From positions 1-46,000 of the forward strand of contig JADJMS010000036.1 of NCBI GenBank assembly GCA_016709495.1: 46,000 nt of DNA, read 5' to 3'. Position numbers and translations under genes: made by a program. A model generated the notes under the pieces. The model ran no database searches and was not told where the DNA came from. It saw only the letters and a program-made list of their open reading frames with translations. This document shows, one piece after another, positions 1 to 10,086 of this stretch (position 1 is the first letter of the stretch; each line of letters opens with the position of its first letter). Origin of the DNA: Candidatus Dechloromonas phosphorivorans. Lineage in GTDB: Bacteria > Pseudomonadota > Gammaproteobacteria > Burkholderiales > Rhodocyclaceae.

Positions 1-1234
1 AATAACATAAAACATTTCTGAATAAGCGACGCTTACACCGCCACCTCCAACCATGAAAGCAATTGCTGAAGCTGACAATGCATTGGAAAGATCAACAGCC
101 CAGTGCATTTTTGGTCCAATTTCTATAGCAAGACGCTTCGACTCTGAAGCAGTTAATAAAATATTAACCAATATCAATATAAATAATATAAAACCAAATA
201 TTCCCCTATCACCTAAAACTTCAAAGTATGCGCTGTGCGCGGCTCGAAAATTTACAGGTGAATAATCATAAGAAGGGAGAAACCAATAAACCAGTATTTC
301 CTCGAAACATACCCCACACCACGGGGGTTTCCAACGCATGAAACCCCCCACCAAGAACCGGATTCGCCAATGCTATTGCACTACTAATTTGCCACGCCTC
401 AACACGTCCGAGAAATGACGCATCTTGGTCTGCTGTTTGAATGGTATCCATTCGATCAAGCCAGGATGACGGTGCAAAAGTGAGAACAAGTAATGCCAAA
501 CTACCAGCTATAACCATTCCACGCACTCTTCGCGACCTGTAAAATTAACCACCCAACCACTAAAACAATGGCAACCAAGCCACCGCGAGAATGCGTCCCC
601 ATAACGGCAGCAACCGTTAAAGCAGCGCCACTGATTGCAGCAAATTTCGCCCAGCGATTGCTTGATTGATAATAAAGATAAACAAGCAAGGGCAATCCCA
701 TCAAAATCATTACAGCAAAAAGATTATTGTCCCCAAACTTTGCTAGCCCTTGTACATGATGAGCACCACCAGGAATTTAAATACTTTAAACCTTCAATTA
801 ATCCATGAAAGCTGACACCCAAACAAAGCGCAACTATAAACATGTGAATTCTTAATCTTCCATATATTAAAAAATGGCATGACTAAAACAAACACTAGTA
901 CTTTGACGATTTTTTCATAGATTAACCAATTGCTTGGCACATCAGGATAGGCAAAAATAGCGCTCAATGTTCCATGAGCAAGCCAAATAAGCAACAAAAT
1001 ACTTGTGCGCCCACCCAACCATTTTCTTTTATTACTTTTAAATTAATTAACAACAACCCCAAAGTTATTAGTGCAAATATCAAATTAAACCGCACGCCTG
1101 CCAGCAAAACCGTACACATATTCTTCGACAGCCATAAACGCTGTCCAGCCCCAGAGTATGTAAGCAGCAAAAGGATTGCGTAAAGCCATAGGGACAATAA
1201 AGAACATCGCCCCGAGCAGCATAAGGTCACGCAC
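1..1234 (-). pseudogene. Probable O-glycosylation ligase, exosortase A-associated (Wzy_C/O-antigen ligase type), frameshifted and cut by the left edge
   Basis: This is a polytopic inner-membrane protein of the O-antigen ligase/polymerase type; family members join or transfer glycans on the periplasmic side. The start is a GTG at 1234 preceded by GGTGGAG (1244-1250), giving an N-terminus VRDLMLLGAMFFIVPMALRN typical of the exosortase A-associated ligases. Reading continues through hydrophobic segments in different frames: FNLIFALITLGLLLINLKV near 1060, LLLIWLAHGTLSAIFAYPDV near 950, GTHSRGGLVAIVLVVGWLI near 570 and GRVEAWQISSAIALANPVLG near 390. The GTHSRGG and NPVLGGGF stretches are characteristic of this family. 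At least three frame changes occur (near 1095, 800 and 510). The gene continues beyond position 1. Family assignment is fairly secure; whether it is really broken is not. Confidence 0.72.
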
Positions 1235-1557
1235 GCGGCATGACTCCACCTTAATTTTTCAGACTTATCGAGCGCTAATGTTTCTGTGAAACGAAGATGC
1301 CCAGATCCTCAGGATTATCTGATTTAATAGTCCGTAGCACATTGCGCAAGAAAAATTACACATGCCACATCAAGAGTCAGCAGTAAAGATTCCATTAAAT
1401 TTATCGAAAATTAATATATTAAAGAATAATTAAAAAACTATAAACAAATTGCTTTTAATAAACATTTTGACATCTAATTATAAAAACATTCATGAAATAC
1501 AGAACAATTTTGACTTATAGCCATTTCCCATCCTTATACATATTTATTCGATTTATT
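1235..1557. other. AT-rich intergenic stretch, no gene recognised
   Basis: About 320 bases lie between the O-glycosylation ligase start and the stop of the upstream glycosyltransferase. The stretch is very AT-rich from about 1380 to 1560 and has no open frame with coding character in either direction. It may hold a promoter for the ligase gene, but I see no convincing -35/-10 pair. Confidence 0.4.
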
Positions 1558-2706
1558 CTACTTAAGTGCCTGAAATAGTCGCAATTGACTGTCGGTTATA
1601 GATTGCCAACCAAATTGTTCCGCGCGCGCGTAACTTCCTGCAAGGTGGATTTGCTCGCAACTCACGGATTGATGCACGCTTGTTCTGTTCTGGCACCAAG
1701 AATTTTTCCTGCTTCGGCTTTGCCAATGATTTCTGGTACGCCACCTACGTTGCTCGCGATAGCCGGAGTTCCGCATGCCATTGCTTCAAGCAGGACATTC
1801 GGCCAGCCCTCGCGAACCGAGGCCAGAACAAGACAATCGGCCGCTGAATACAAAGTACATAAAATGGTTTGCGAAACCGAACCTAGGAACCTTACCTATT
1901 GGCAACTTTCAGACTCGTCGCGCAAGCGCCCAACTCTCTTTCCGTATGGTCCTTTCCAGCGATCAGCAGTGTCGCATCCGATAACTCTGGCAAAGCTCTA
2001 ATAACTAGATCATGCCCTTCTCAGGTATCAAATTGCCAACTGATGCAATGACGTACCCATCCACCGCCATTTGTTGCCAGGCCAAATTGCGATCTAATGG
2101 ACTAAAGAGTTCAAGATCGACACCGTTTCGTAAAACAGTGATTTTCTTTTCTTCGGCGCCAATTTCCACCAATGATTTTTTCAAAGCACCGCTTACTGTA
2201 ATGACGACATCGGCATCGCGAGCGGCCTCAAGGATCATTTCCCGAGGTTTTTGAAACTGAGGAATTAGGTTGATATCAGTCCCTCTCGCTGTAATCACGA
2301 CAGGTTTTCCTAGTGCTTTTGATCAAAGTGGCAGCCACACCATCCGGGTAAAGTAGTGCACCTCGATCAGATCAAATCGAAGCCTTCACTTATTAACTGT
2401 TGTGCTGCCAAAAGCCCAGTTCTTGCTAATGATGCCGGCGCACTATTCATACCAATTTTGGTAATAGCAGATAGCGAGGATGGCTTATCTGAATTCCGTT
2501 GCGGATTTCATTCTTAGGTACTGCAGCATGCAATGCATACTCACCAAATGCTTTATTTTTGAAGGGAAACCAGGCACAGGGCAACAACTCCGTGTTTCTA
2601 CTTTCCCACTGCCCAAGAGAGTTGGCGCAGGCGCGTTTCGACAAAGATTCCATGTCCTGGGCGAATACTGCTAGGGTAAAGAGTGGAAAACAAAGGTACG
2701 AATCAT
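1558..2706 (-). pseudogene. Family 4 glycosyltransferase of the glycan locus, several frameshifts
   Basis: This is a GT-B fold retaining glycosyltransferase (GT4) expected to add a sugar from a nucleotide donor to the growing glycan at the cytoplasmic membrane face. Read across frames it starts at an ATG at 2706 (MIRTFVF), then TLYPSSIRPGHGIFVETRLR in the next frame, then WFPFKNKAFGEYA. It continues with VITARGTDINLIPQFQKPRE near 2260, VLRNGVDLELFSP near 2110 and the sugar-nucleotide binding region EGWPNVLLEAMACGTPAIAS near 1770. It ends at a TAG at 1558. Reconstructed length is about 380 residues, normal for GT4. Frame changes fall near 2680, 2320, 2010 and 1660. The dispersed indels leave all conserved blocks recognisable, which suggests consensus error rather than decay. 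Confidence 0.75.
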
Positions 2707-2745
2707 TGGCTAACCGGTTATTTCCTGTTTCGATAGGTACAACAA

Positions 2746-3835
2746 TCAAGTTCTGGCAGTAAAGTTCTTGATATACCAAGCCATCGATTCTTTCTGCCCT
2801 GCATCGACTCTATGCGTTGGTGCGTAACCCAGCAGGCTAGCAGCCTTACTGATGTCCGCTAGCGAATGGCGAACATCGCCGGCTCTAAATCACGATAAGT
2901 TGGCTGATAACCGTTAAGGTGTTCAAAACACGCTTCCATGTTTTTCAACAGATGACCACATAAATCATTTAACGACGTGCGGTCCCCTACAGCGACGTTA
3001 TAGACTTGGTTTTTAGCATCGGGGGTTTCTGTTGCGGCAGCCAACAGGTTCGCCTGGATTGTATTGGCGATGTAGCAGAAGTCTCGACTCGTTTCACCGT
3101 CGCCATTGATAAATATAGGTTGGTTAGAAATCATTGCAGAAATCCATTTTGGAATCACAGCCGCATACGCACCATTCGGATCCTGGCGTTTTCCGAAAAT
3201 ATTGAAATAGCGCAACCCGATCGTGTTGAAACCATAGGTTCGTGCAAACACGTCAGCGTAAAGCTCATTAACATACTTTGTCACAGCGTAGGGAGAAAGG
3301 GGTTTGCCGATTCTGTCCTCCAACTTGGGTAAGCCAGGTGATCCCCATATGTTGAACTACTAGCGTATAAACAAATCGCCGCACCTTTGCATCCCGTGCG
3401 GCCACCAACATATTGAGAAAAGCCACCGATGTTTGTTTGATTGGTGTTTATCGGGTTTTCAATAGACCGAGGCACGCTGCCCAATGCAGCCTGATGAAGT
3501 ACGTAATCGACAGAAAAACTTTGACCATCTTTGTTCCAGATCAGCGACCTTTGACATGCCTCTAGATCCCGAATGTCACCTTCGTTAAAGTCGAAAAGTC
3601 CTTGAAGTTCAGATTTATCCCGACCTGTAGCAAAACTCGTATCGCCGATAGCCGCTTCCAAATTGTGCCGGTGACCAGTAGCGAAATTATCTAATCCGAC
3701 CACTCTCTGATTAAGACTCAACAAGGTCTCAAGGAGATTGCTACCGATGGCCGAATGCCACCCCAGTCACTAACCAAGTTTGGGTTTGGAAAGTAGTGCC
3801 TGTTTGGTGATTTCGTAAGCGAGTGGCGTTGTCAT
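2746..3835 (-). pseudogene. tviC: UDP-N-acetylglucosamine(-uronate) 4-epimerase of the TviC/WbpP type, frameshifted
   Basis: This is an extended short-chain dehydrogenase that inverts C4 of UDP-GlcNAc or UDP-GlcNAcA, giving the GalNAc(A) form. The start ATG at 3835 overlaps the stop of the upstream dehydrogenase as ATGA. The protein begins MTTPLAYEITKQALLSKPK, followed after an indel near 3770 by a degraded nucleotide-binding loop (TWLVTGVA). Then come RVVGLDNFATGHRHNLE, VLHQAALGSVPRSIENPI, YASSSTYGDH, the catalytic segment SPYAVTKYVNEL (Tyr and Lys of YxxxK), and GLRYFNIFGKRQDPNGAYAA. After another shift near 2885 the C-terminus is AGDVRHSLADISKAASLLGY and the stop is at 2746. Family identity is clear. 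TviC versus WbpP substrate preference cannot be decided here; the neighbouring TviB-type dehydrogenase favours the uronate. Confidence 0.78.
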
Positions 3836-5154
3836 GAATTATTTCGGAATGAAAAATAAACCACAGCCGCCACAGCACATGTACCCAGCCCTAGGAGTGC
3901 CAGTGGATCATAAACGGACTTAACGTCAACAAATACACCGCCCGGCTTGAGCAGGCTGGTCAAAATTGGAAGTGGAGTAGCGATGTATTGACAGTGAGAC
4001 ACTGCGGCCACAATTGCATCGACATTATTTGGCAATGCATCCCACGAGGTTAGGCTAATGCCATATTCGTGTTCTGCCTGAGGTTTGCCGGCGATCGGAT
4101 CATTGACTGTCACTTCACATCCAAAAGAGCGTAGTTCCGTAACTAGATCGGCTACCTTCGAATTGCGCAGGTCAGGACAGTTTTCTTTGAAGGTTAAACC
4201 TAGCACCACAACTTTGGCACCCTTGACTGCAGAACCAGCGTTAATCATGTGTTTGACAGTCTGCTGAGCAACATAGGCTGCCATACCGTCATTGATGCGG
4301 CGACCAGCGAGTATTACTTGGGGATGATAGCCAAGCATTTTCCGGCTTTGTGAGTCAAGTAATACGGGTCACTACCAATGCAGTGCCCGCCAACCAAACC
4401 TGGCCTGAACGGTAGAAAATTCCACTTGGTACCTGCGCCTGCAGTACTTTGGGAAACTATCGATACCAAGTTTGTCAAAGATGATAGCCAACTCATTCAT
4501 TAAGGCGATGTTTAAATCACGCTGAGTGTTCTCGATAACCTTAGCGGCTTCAGCCACTTTTGATACTGCTGGCACGGTGAACGCCCGCAGGGCAAGCCCC
4601 GTAGAGACTGGCAACTGCTTCCCCAGACGTCGGTCCGTCATCACCAGAAACAACTTTGACAATCCGGGTAATGGTGCGCTCTTTATCCCTGGATTGACTC
4701 GCTCAGGGAGTAGCTGACATGAAAGTCTTGCTTCCACTTCATTCCGGAATATTTTTTCCAGCACCAGGATACATACTTTTCAGGCCCCCGGACAAACCGT
4801 CGATTCATAAATATAGTCGCCCCTTTTTCATGTACTTCCCCACAACGGGGGAAGAACCAATCAGAAGGCAAAGTCCGGAATGTGCGCCTCATCAATGGCT
4901 AGGTCGACAGAGACGATAACAAAATCGCCTCCGAGAGCATAGAGGATCGGTCGTCATATTGGAGCTCGCTGTAGCCCTCGGATCTTTCAGAGCTGACTTC
5001 ACCTGTCGGGTCGTCATATTTCTGGTAACTGGCAACCTGGCTCCGGAAAGCCAATCTCAATAGTCTTAAATTTTCCCCAAACACTCACTGGTAGGCTAAC
5101 CCCACGTTAGCAAACCAACAACCGCCACCAAGAATGTTCTGATAATTTGCTCAT
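3832..5154 (-). pseudogene. tviB: UDP-N-acetyl-hexosamine 6-dehydrogenase of the TviB/WbpO type, heavily frameshifted copy
   Basis: This NAD-dependent dehydrogenase oxidises C6 of UDP-GlcNAc or UDP-GalNAc to the uronic acid. It was identified by alignment to the intact copy at 30585-31865. Shared blocks include DDPTGEVSSE near 5000, VIENTQRDLNIALMNELAII near 4520, the active-site segment RPGLVGGHCIGSDPYYLTHK near 4380, and GRRINDGMAAYVAQQTVK, VLGLTFKENCPDLRNSKVAD and PLPILTSLLKPGGVFVDVKS in the C-terminal third. The N-terminal nucleotide-binding region (5060-5154) is so scrambled by indels that GLGYVGLP cannot be read in one frame. An ATG at 5154 (MSKLSEHS) is the likely start. I count at least six frame changes. 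Codon use is more AT-ending than in the 30585 copy, so the two are not a recent duplication. Confidence 0.77.
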
Positions 5155-5272
5155 ATTAATTAATCCACAAATTTTTTTTTTATGAAATTCAAATAATTTT
5201 AAAATACGGTACCCGGAAATTGTTTACGGAAAACAACGAACTATCAAAGCAATTACGGTCAACGCTCCATTT

Positions 5273-6469
5273 TCAAAAACTTTTGTAAGGGCTAATGTAG
5301 TTAGCCACACTATTTTCCAGTTTCGGCTCGCTTCCACGTAACGACGTCCGGCATCAGCGCATGTTTTGCCATGTTTCCTTTTTCTCAAGCAGATCTAGGA
5401 TCGCAGCGGCCAAGGCGGCACTGTCTCCAGCTTTAAACAGAATGCCTGTTTCCTGATGCCTGATCAGTTCTTTATGCCCGCCCACATCCGATGCAACAAA
5501 GATTTGCCCCTGCGCCATTGCTTCTAGGGGCTTGAGTGGCGTCACTAACTCGGTAAGGCGCATGGGGTGTCTTGGGTAAGCGAGGATATCAATCAGGTCG
5601 TAGTAGCGATTGACTTCACTGTGCGGCACACGTCCGACAAAGCTCACATTCGCTGAGATGCCTAATGCCTCAGCCTGTTTTTTGAGGTTGGATTCTTGCG
5701 GCCCCCCCCCGACTAACAGTACATGAATATCGGCTCGTACTTTCAGAATACCGGGGAGCGCATCCAGTAGCAGGTCCAGCCCTTCATAGGCGTAATACGA
5801 GCCAATGAAGCCGATAACTGTTTTACCGGCGAGGCCGTATTTTTCTTGAAGCTCTGGCAATGGCTTGCCGGCCAATTGAAATGCATTGATATCGACCGCA
5901 TTGGGGATAACGGTGACTTTCTCAGCCGGCACCCCACGTTGGACGATGTCTGCTCGCAAGCCTTCGCAAATGGTAAAGGCGTGGGCGACGCGATTGAGTG
6001 CATAGGTTTCCAGCGCACGGATACTGCGATAGCGGAAACTACCTTCCGTAGTCGTGCCATGATCAACGGCAGCATCTTCCCAAAATGCACGAATCTCATA
6101 AACAACGGGGATGCCTAATTTGGCGCCCACACGCAATGCTGGCAGAACATTCAAGACGGGCGAATGAGCGTGTAGGATATCCGGCTTTAGCTCAGAAGCA
6201 ACTTCATAGAGCCGTTTTTCCAGCGCGCGCATCAGGGCAATCTCGCCCGCGATGGGGCGCTTTTTGGCAGTGCTATCCGGCACGGGTGTGCGGAAAAAGT
6301 GTAGCCCGTCCACATCCTCTTCCGGTAATTCCGTCGTTCCCTGTTTGGGAGAGGTGATGTGATACGTCTCCCATCCTAGGTTTTGCTGCCCCTTCAGGAG
6401 CGCAGCCGTGCGGAAGGTATAGCCACTATGTAACGGAATGGAGTGATCGAGGATATGGAGGATTCGCAT
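5273..6469 (-). CDS. Exosortase A-associated family 4 glycosyltransferase (Daro_2409-like), C-terminal frameshift
   Basis: This GT-B glycosyltransferase belongs to a family that occurs with exosortase A loci. The uninterrupted part runs from the ATG at 6469 to 5354 (371 residues). It has the family N-terminus HILDHSIPLHSGYTFRTAAL, then HAHSPVLNVLPALRV near residue 100, VIPNAVDINAF near 190, IGFIGSYYAYEGLDLLLDAL near 220, and a C-terminal donor-site region with PLKPLEAMAQGQIFVASDVG near 325. The open frame stops early after KETWQNMR. The next frame continues in register with the family as AGRRYVEASRNW then NSVANYISPYKSF, ending at a TGA at 5273, so one or two indels near 5320-5350 truncate it. 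Restored length is about 398 residues. It lies 17 bases after wecC and is probably cotranscribed with it. Confidence 0.85.
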
Positions 6470-6486
6470 CGTTGACTAGCCAGTAT

Positions 6487-7705
6487 TTAGGCAGTTATTC
6501 CACAGAAATCCAGCGCTTTAAGTTCGACCAATTTTTGCTTGGCCAAGGGAGCGAGGAATTGACGATGTTTGACCAAAACGGCGAACACATCTGCAGATTT
6601 CAATGCCTCTTCCAAGGAAGACAATTCAAACTGCTCGTGAGACTTGATATTAGGCTCAACGGCAACTACGTCATAGCCTTGCGATTTCAATGCGGCAGCG
6701 ATATGCAGGGCTGGGGATTCGCGCAAGTCATCAATATCGGGTTTGAAGGCCAAACCCAGACACGCCACCTTGGGTTTACACCCCGTACGTGCCGAGGCAT
6801 CCGCCACGGCAATCTTGATTTGATCAATAGCCCAGACGGTTTTATGGTTGTTAACCTCGCGTGCTGTGCGGATCAGCTGCGCATTTCCCGGATCACGAGC
6901 AACGATAAACCATGGGTCAACAGCGATGCAGTGCCCGCCAACGCCAGCGCCCGGTTGCAAAATATTGACGCGTGGATGGCGGTTGGCCAATTGGATCAAG
7001 TTCCAGACGTTGATGCCTTCTTTGGCACAAAGCAGGGAAAGTTCATTGGCAAAAGCAATATTCACATCGCGGAAACTGTTTTCAGTTAGTTTGCACATTT
7101 CTGCGGTTTTGGCATCGGTTGCCAAGACACCACCACGGACGAATGTACGGTAAAAATCACCGACCAGTTGTGTTGCTTCCGGTGTCAAACCGCCGACCAC
7201 ACGGTCATTCTCAACCAGCTCAGTCATGATCTTGCCGGGCAAGACTCGCTCAGGGCAGTAGGCCATATGAACCTTGGAAACATCAACGCCCGCATCGCCA
7301 AGCACTTTGGCCATCATTTCCGTCGTACCAACCGGGGAAGTTGACTCCAAAATAACCAGATCACCTGGTTTTACAAAGCCGGCGATACTGCGGGTCGCAG
7401 ACAGCACATAGTCGAGATTCGGTTGCGGAATGCCCTCCTTCATGGAACGGGGTTGGCACGCAAATCATATAGATGTCACCACGCTGCGGCGTAGTGAAGG
7501 CCTTGAGCCGACCGGCGGTAACCGCTGAACGAACAAAGGCGTCAAGATCAGGCTCGACAATATGAATATTCCCCTGGTTGATGGTTTCAACCGCATGCTG
7601 ACTCAGATCGGTTCCCAGAACCGAATAACCGTTGCTGGCCAAAAGTGCGGCTGTAGGCAAGCCGATATAGCCTAGACCAACGACACAAACTGTTTTATTC
7701 AGCAT
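6487..7705 (-). CDS. wecC: UDP-N-acetyl-D-mannosamine dehydrogenase, one frameshift
   Basis: The enzyme oxidises UDP-ManNAc to UDP-ManNAcA with two NAD+, in the cytoplasm. The N-terminal part starts at the ATG at 7705 with the Rossmann motif VVGLGYIGLPTAALLASNGY and reaches ICVPTPFHEGG. A frame change near 7430-7440 follows, and the second part continues IPQPNLDYVLSATRSIAGFV. Further on are STSPVGTTEMM, YCPERVLPGK, ENSFRDVNIAFANEL, the active-site segment GAGVGGHCIAVDPWF with its Cys, and LGLAFKPDIDDLRESPAL in the C-terminal domain. Restored length is about 405 residues, close to the family norm. It lies two bases after wecB, so the pair forms the standard two-step route UDP-GlcNAc to UDP-ManNAc to UDP-ManNAcA. 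The lone indel is probably a consensus error. Confidence 0.93.
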
Positions 7706-7707
7706 TG

Positions 7708-8850
7708 TTAGATCCCTTTCAAAATATTGATAATTCGCTCACATGCCTTGCCGTCACCATACGGGTTGTGTGCCCTGGCCATTGCGGCATAACTCTCTTC
7801 GTTGTCCAGTAACTCGGCAATGCTTTTCACAATCGAGTCGCGATGCGCGCCAACCAGGCGAACGGTGCCGGCATCGACAGCTTCCGGGCGCTCTGTTACA
7901 TCGCGCATGACAAGCACCGGCTTGCCCAAACTGGGCGCTTCTTCCTGAATGCCGCCGCTATCGGTAATCACCAGATAGGCATTTTTCAGCAGATAGACGA
8001 ATGGCTCGTAGTCGAGCGGATCGACCAGATGGACATTCGACAAGCCCTCTAGAATTTCATGGACAGGCTTTTGCACATTTGGGTTGAGGTGCACCGGGTA
8101 TACAAACCTGACTGCTGGATAACTGCTAGCCAAATCACGCAGTGCGTGGCAAATCTGCAGGAAACCATAACCAAAGTTTTCCCGGCGATGTCCGGTGATC
8201 AATACAAAGCGCTCTGTTTGCCAGTCAAATGGCAGCTGCAGGTTCAAAAAATCGGCTATGGACTGACGGCGGACCGGATCATTTTCAATGCGATCCAGCA
8301 CCCAGAACAAAGCGTCGATAACGGTATTGCCCGTCACCGTAATTTGTACATCCGACACTCGCTCAGCCAGCAAATTGTTGCGGCTGGTCGTGGTCGGAGC
8401 GAAATGCCAACGCGTCAGCTTGCTGGCAACTTGCCGGTTAAACTCTTCGGGAAAGGGGGCGTACAGGTCGTGCGTACGCAAACCCGCTTCGACATGCCCG
8501 ACCGGCACGCCGGCATAAAACCCGGCCATCGCCGTTGCCAGCGTTGTTGTGGTATCGCCATGCACCAGCAGCAGGTCTGGCTTATGTTCGCGTAGCACTT
8601 CCCGCATACCGAGCAGGACGGATGCCGTGACATCGAAAAGATCCTGCCCTGGCTTCATCAGGTTCAGGTCGATATCCGGTGTGATTTCAAAGACTTTCAA
8701 CACTTGGTCAAGCATCTGCCGATGCTGTGCGGTCACACAGACCAGCGTTTCAAAAGTGTCGGTTTCTGCTCGTAGTGCATGGCAAAGCGGTGCCATTTTG
8801 ATGGCTTCGGGCCTTGTCCCAAAGACAAGCATCACTTTTTTCTTGGACAT
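7708..8850 (-). CDS. wecB: UDP-N-acetylglucosamine 2-epimerase, non-hydrolysing
   Basis: The enzyme interconverts UDP-GlcNAc and UDP-ManNAc in the cytoplasm. The 380-residue open frame is intact. It starts MSKKKVMLVFGTRPEAIKMA, the signature N-terminus of the family. Later blocks are VHGDTTTTLATAMAGFY, VGHVEAGLRTHDLYAPFPEE near residue 120, ITGHRRENFGYGF near 220 and LVITDSGGIQEEAPSLGKPV near 295, where the catalytic and UDP-binding residues lie. A GGGAG sequence sits about 11 bases before the start. About 134 bases separate it from the acyltransferase gene upstream, so it may have its own promoter and begin the glycan operon. Substrate for the next gene, wecC, is its product. Confidence 0.96.
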   Translation of the reverse strand: MSKKKVMLVFGTRPEAIKMAPLCHALRAETDTFETLVCVTAQHRQMLDQVLKVFEITPDIDLNLMKPGQDLFDVTASVLLGMREVLREHKPDLLLVHGDTTTTLATAMAGFYAGVPVGHVEAGLRTHDLYAPFPEEFNRQVASKLTRWHFAPTTTSRNNLLAERVSDVQITVTGNTVIDALFWVLDRIENDPVRRQSIADFLNLQLPFDWQTERFVLITGHRRENFGYGFLQICHALRDLASSYPAVRFVYPVHLNPNVQKPVHEILEGLSNVHLVDPLDYEPFVYLLKNAYLVITDSGGIQEEAPSLGKPVLVMRDVTERPEAVDAGTVRLVGAHRDSIVKSIAELLDNEESYAAMARAHNPYGDGKACERIINILKGI

Positions 8851-8984
8851 GAAAATACTGCTCCCTGTTTCCTGATCAATTGTGCTGGCTTTTTAAGGTG
8901 TGGCAATGATAACTGGAAGTTTCAAAACGGCATCGTGAGTAATTCCACAGCGTTGCGCATTGCCGCAACCTTCTTATTAAAATT

Positions 8985-10079
8985 CTACTTTTTGAAGGGT
9001 GAATATTTTCGCAAAATCTTCCCTCCAAAATGGTATACCGCCTTGGCAATACCCAAAGGCGATTGAGGATTGAAGGCAATGATTCCGCGCCGCTCGCGGC
9101 GTTCACTCATCCAATCCTGCTTGTATTGGTCATCACCCATCAGGTAATCGACCTCTTCGACACGGTCAACGTCAATAACATGGCGAAAAAGTGCGCCAGT
9201 GAGCACCGTTCCGGCAGATGTTTTGACAAATTTCTGGTCGTAGGCCAGTTTGACGATATACGCCTTTTTCTCAACGACCAGCCAGAGCTGAGCAGCAATT
9301 GGCAAGTTATCCAGAAAAATTAGCCCGAGACGAAGCCAACCTTTTCGTGCTGCCAATTTGCATAAACCGGGAATGAACTCGGGAAATGGCTCGTGTTCTT
9401 TCCAGCTTTTGTTGTAAACCTGAACATAGGCATCGATAGCAACACTTAAGAGATCGTTATCCTGCTGAACAATTTGCAACCTGTACCCGTCGGTTTTGCT
9501 GAGCTTTTTTTCCGCGCGAAGCAAGGTATTTTGGAGCCTGGAAGGGCGATCCGACAGATAGGTAGCATAGTTACCGGGATTTGTTTTTTGATGCCAATTT
9601 CCGAAACAAACGTAATCATCGACCAACCAGCCGGCATTTTTGAAGCTTGCTTCAAGCAAAGCAAAGGATCGCGACTCGGTGTCCAGCGGAGAAAACTGCG
9701 CTTCACTGAATGTTGGTCTTGACTTGCGTAGCAGCTTCGCCAAATTTGTTAAAGCACACTCATCAGCTTGGGCTTCGTTGACCAGGCCAAAAAGCGGTGT
9801 GTAAAAAGTTGCGAGCGCCAATATTTTGCCGTGTTCATTGGGCAAAACCATTGCCGGCAAAAAGCTCGACTCCCGCTCTTTACCTTGCGACAGAGGAAAG
9901 AGAGCCAGCAACGCTCCCTCCGGCATCGCTGTTTCTGCAAGCACCATAAACCATTCAAGCAGAAGATGCGGGTCAGCATTTTGTGGTCCACTACTTTGCT
10001 TGGCTAGCAAAGCACGAGTTTCGTCCACAAAGATTTCGGGAGTATTAAAAATTAGCGACTCGCGACTATTCACCAACAT
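8985..10079 (-). CDS. GNAT/BioF2-like acyltransferase of the exosortase A-associated module
   Basis: A cytoplasmic acyltransferase of the CelD/BioF2-like GNAT group is likely; neither acyl donor nor acceptor is known. As given, the frame is continuous with the upstream hydrolase and reads as a 650-residue fusion, but this is caused by one missing base near 10152. In the corrected reading the hydrolase stops at 10087 and this gene starts at an ATG at 10079 (MLVNSRESLIFNTPEIF), preceded by AAGTGAG six bases upstream. The 364-residue protein carries RLQNTLLRAEKKLSK, VYNKSWKEHEPFPEFIPGL and LPIAAQLWLVVEKKAYIVKL near residue 290, the acetyl-CoA-binding-like beta strands of this fold. It ends in a basic tail (FGGKILRKYSPFKK). 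The neighbouring acyl carrier protein and acyl ligase suggest that the donor may be an acyl-ACP. Confidence 0.8.
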   Translation of the reverse strand: MLVNSRESLIFNTPEIFVDETRALLAKQSSGPQNADPHLLLEWFMVLAETAMPEGALLALFPLSQGKERESSFLPAMVLPNEHGKILALATFYTPLFGLVNEAQADECALTNLAKLLRKSRPTFSEAQFSPLDTESRSFALLEASFKNAGWLVDDYVCFGNWHQKTNPGNYATYLSDRPSRLQNTLLRAEKKLSKTDGYRLQIVQQDNDLLSVAIDAYVQVYNKSWKEHEPFPEFIPGLCKLAARKGWLRLGLIFLDNLPIAAQLWLVVEKKAYIVKLAYDQKFVKTSAGTVLTGALFRHVIDVDRVEEVDYLMGDDQYKQDWMSERRERRGIIAFNPQSPLGIAKAVYHFGGKILRKYSPFKK

Positions 10080-10086
10080 AATTGAC

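Noticed and set aside
3832..5154. Recent duplication of the TviB gene within the window
   Set aside because: Synonymous positions differ throughout the aligned blocks, so the copies diverged long ago.
5160..5220. AT-rich stretch with a T10 run, considered as a terminator or UP element
   Set aside because: No GC stem precedes the run, and the area is full of likely indels, so no assignment is safe.
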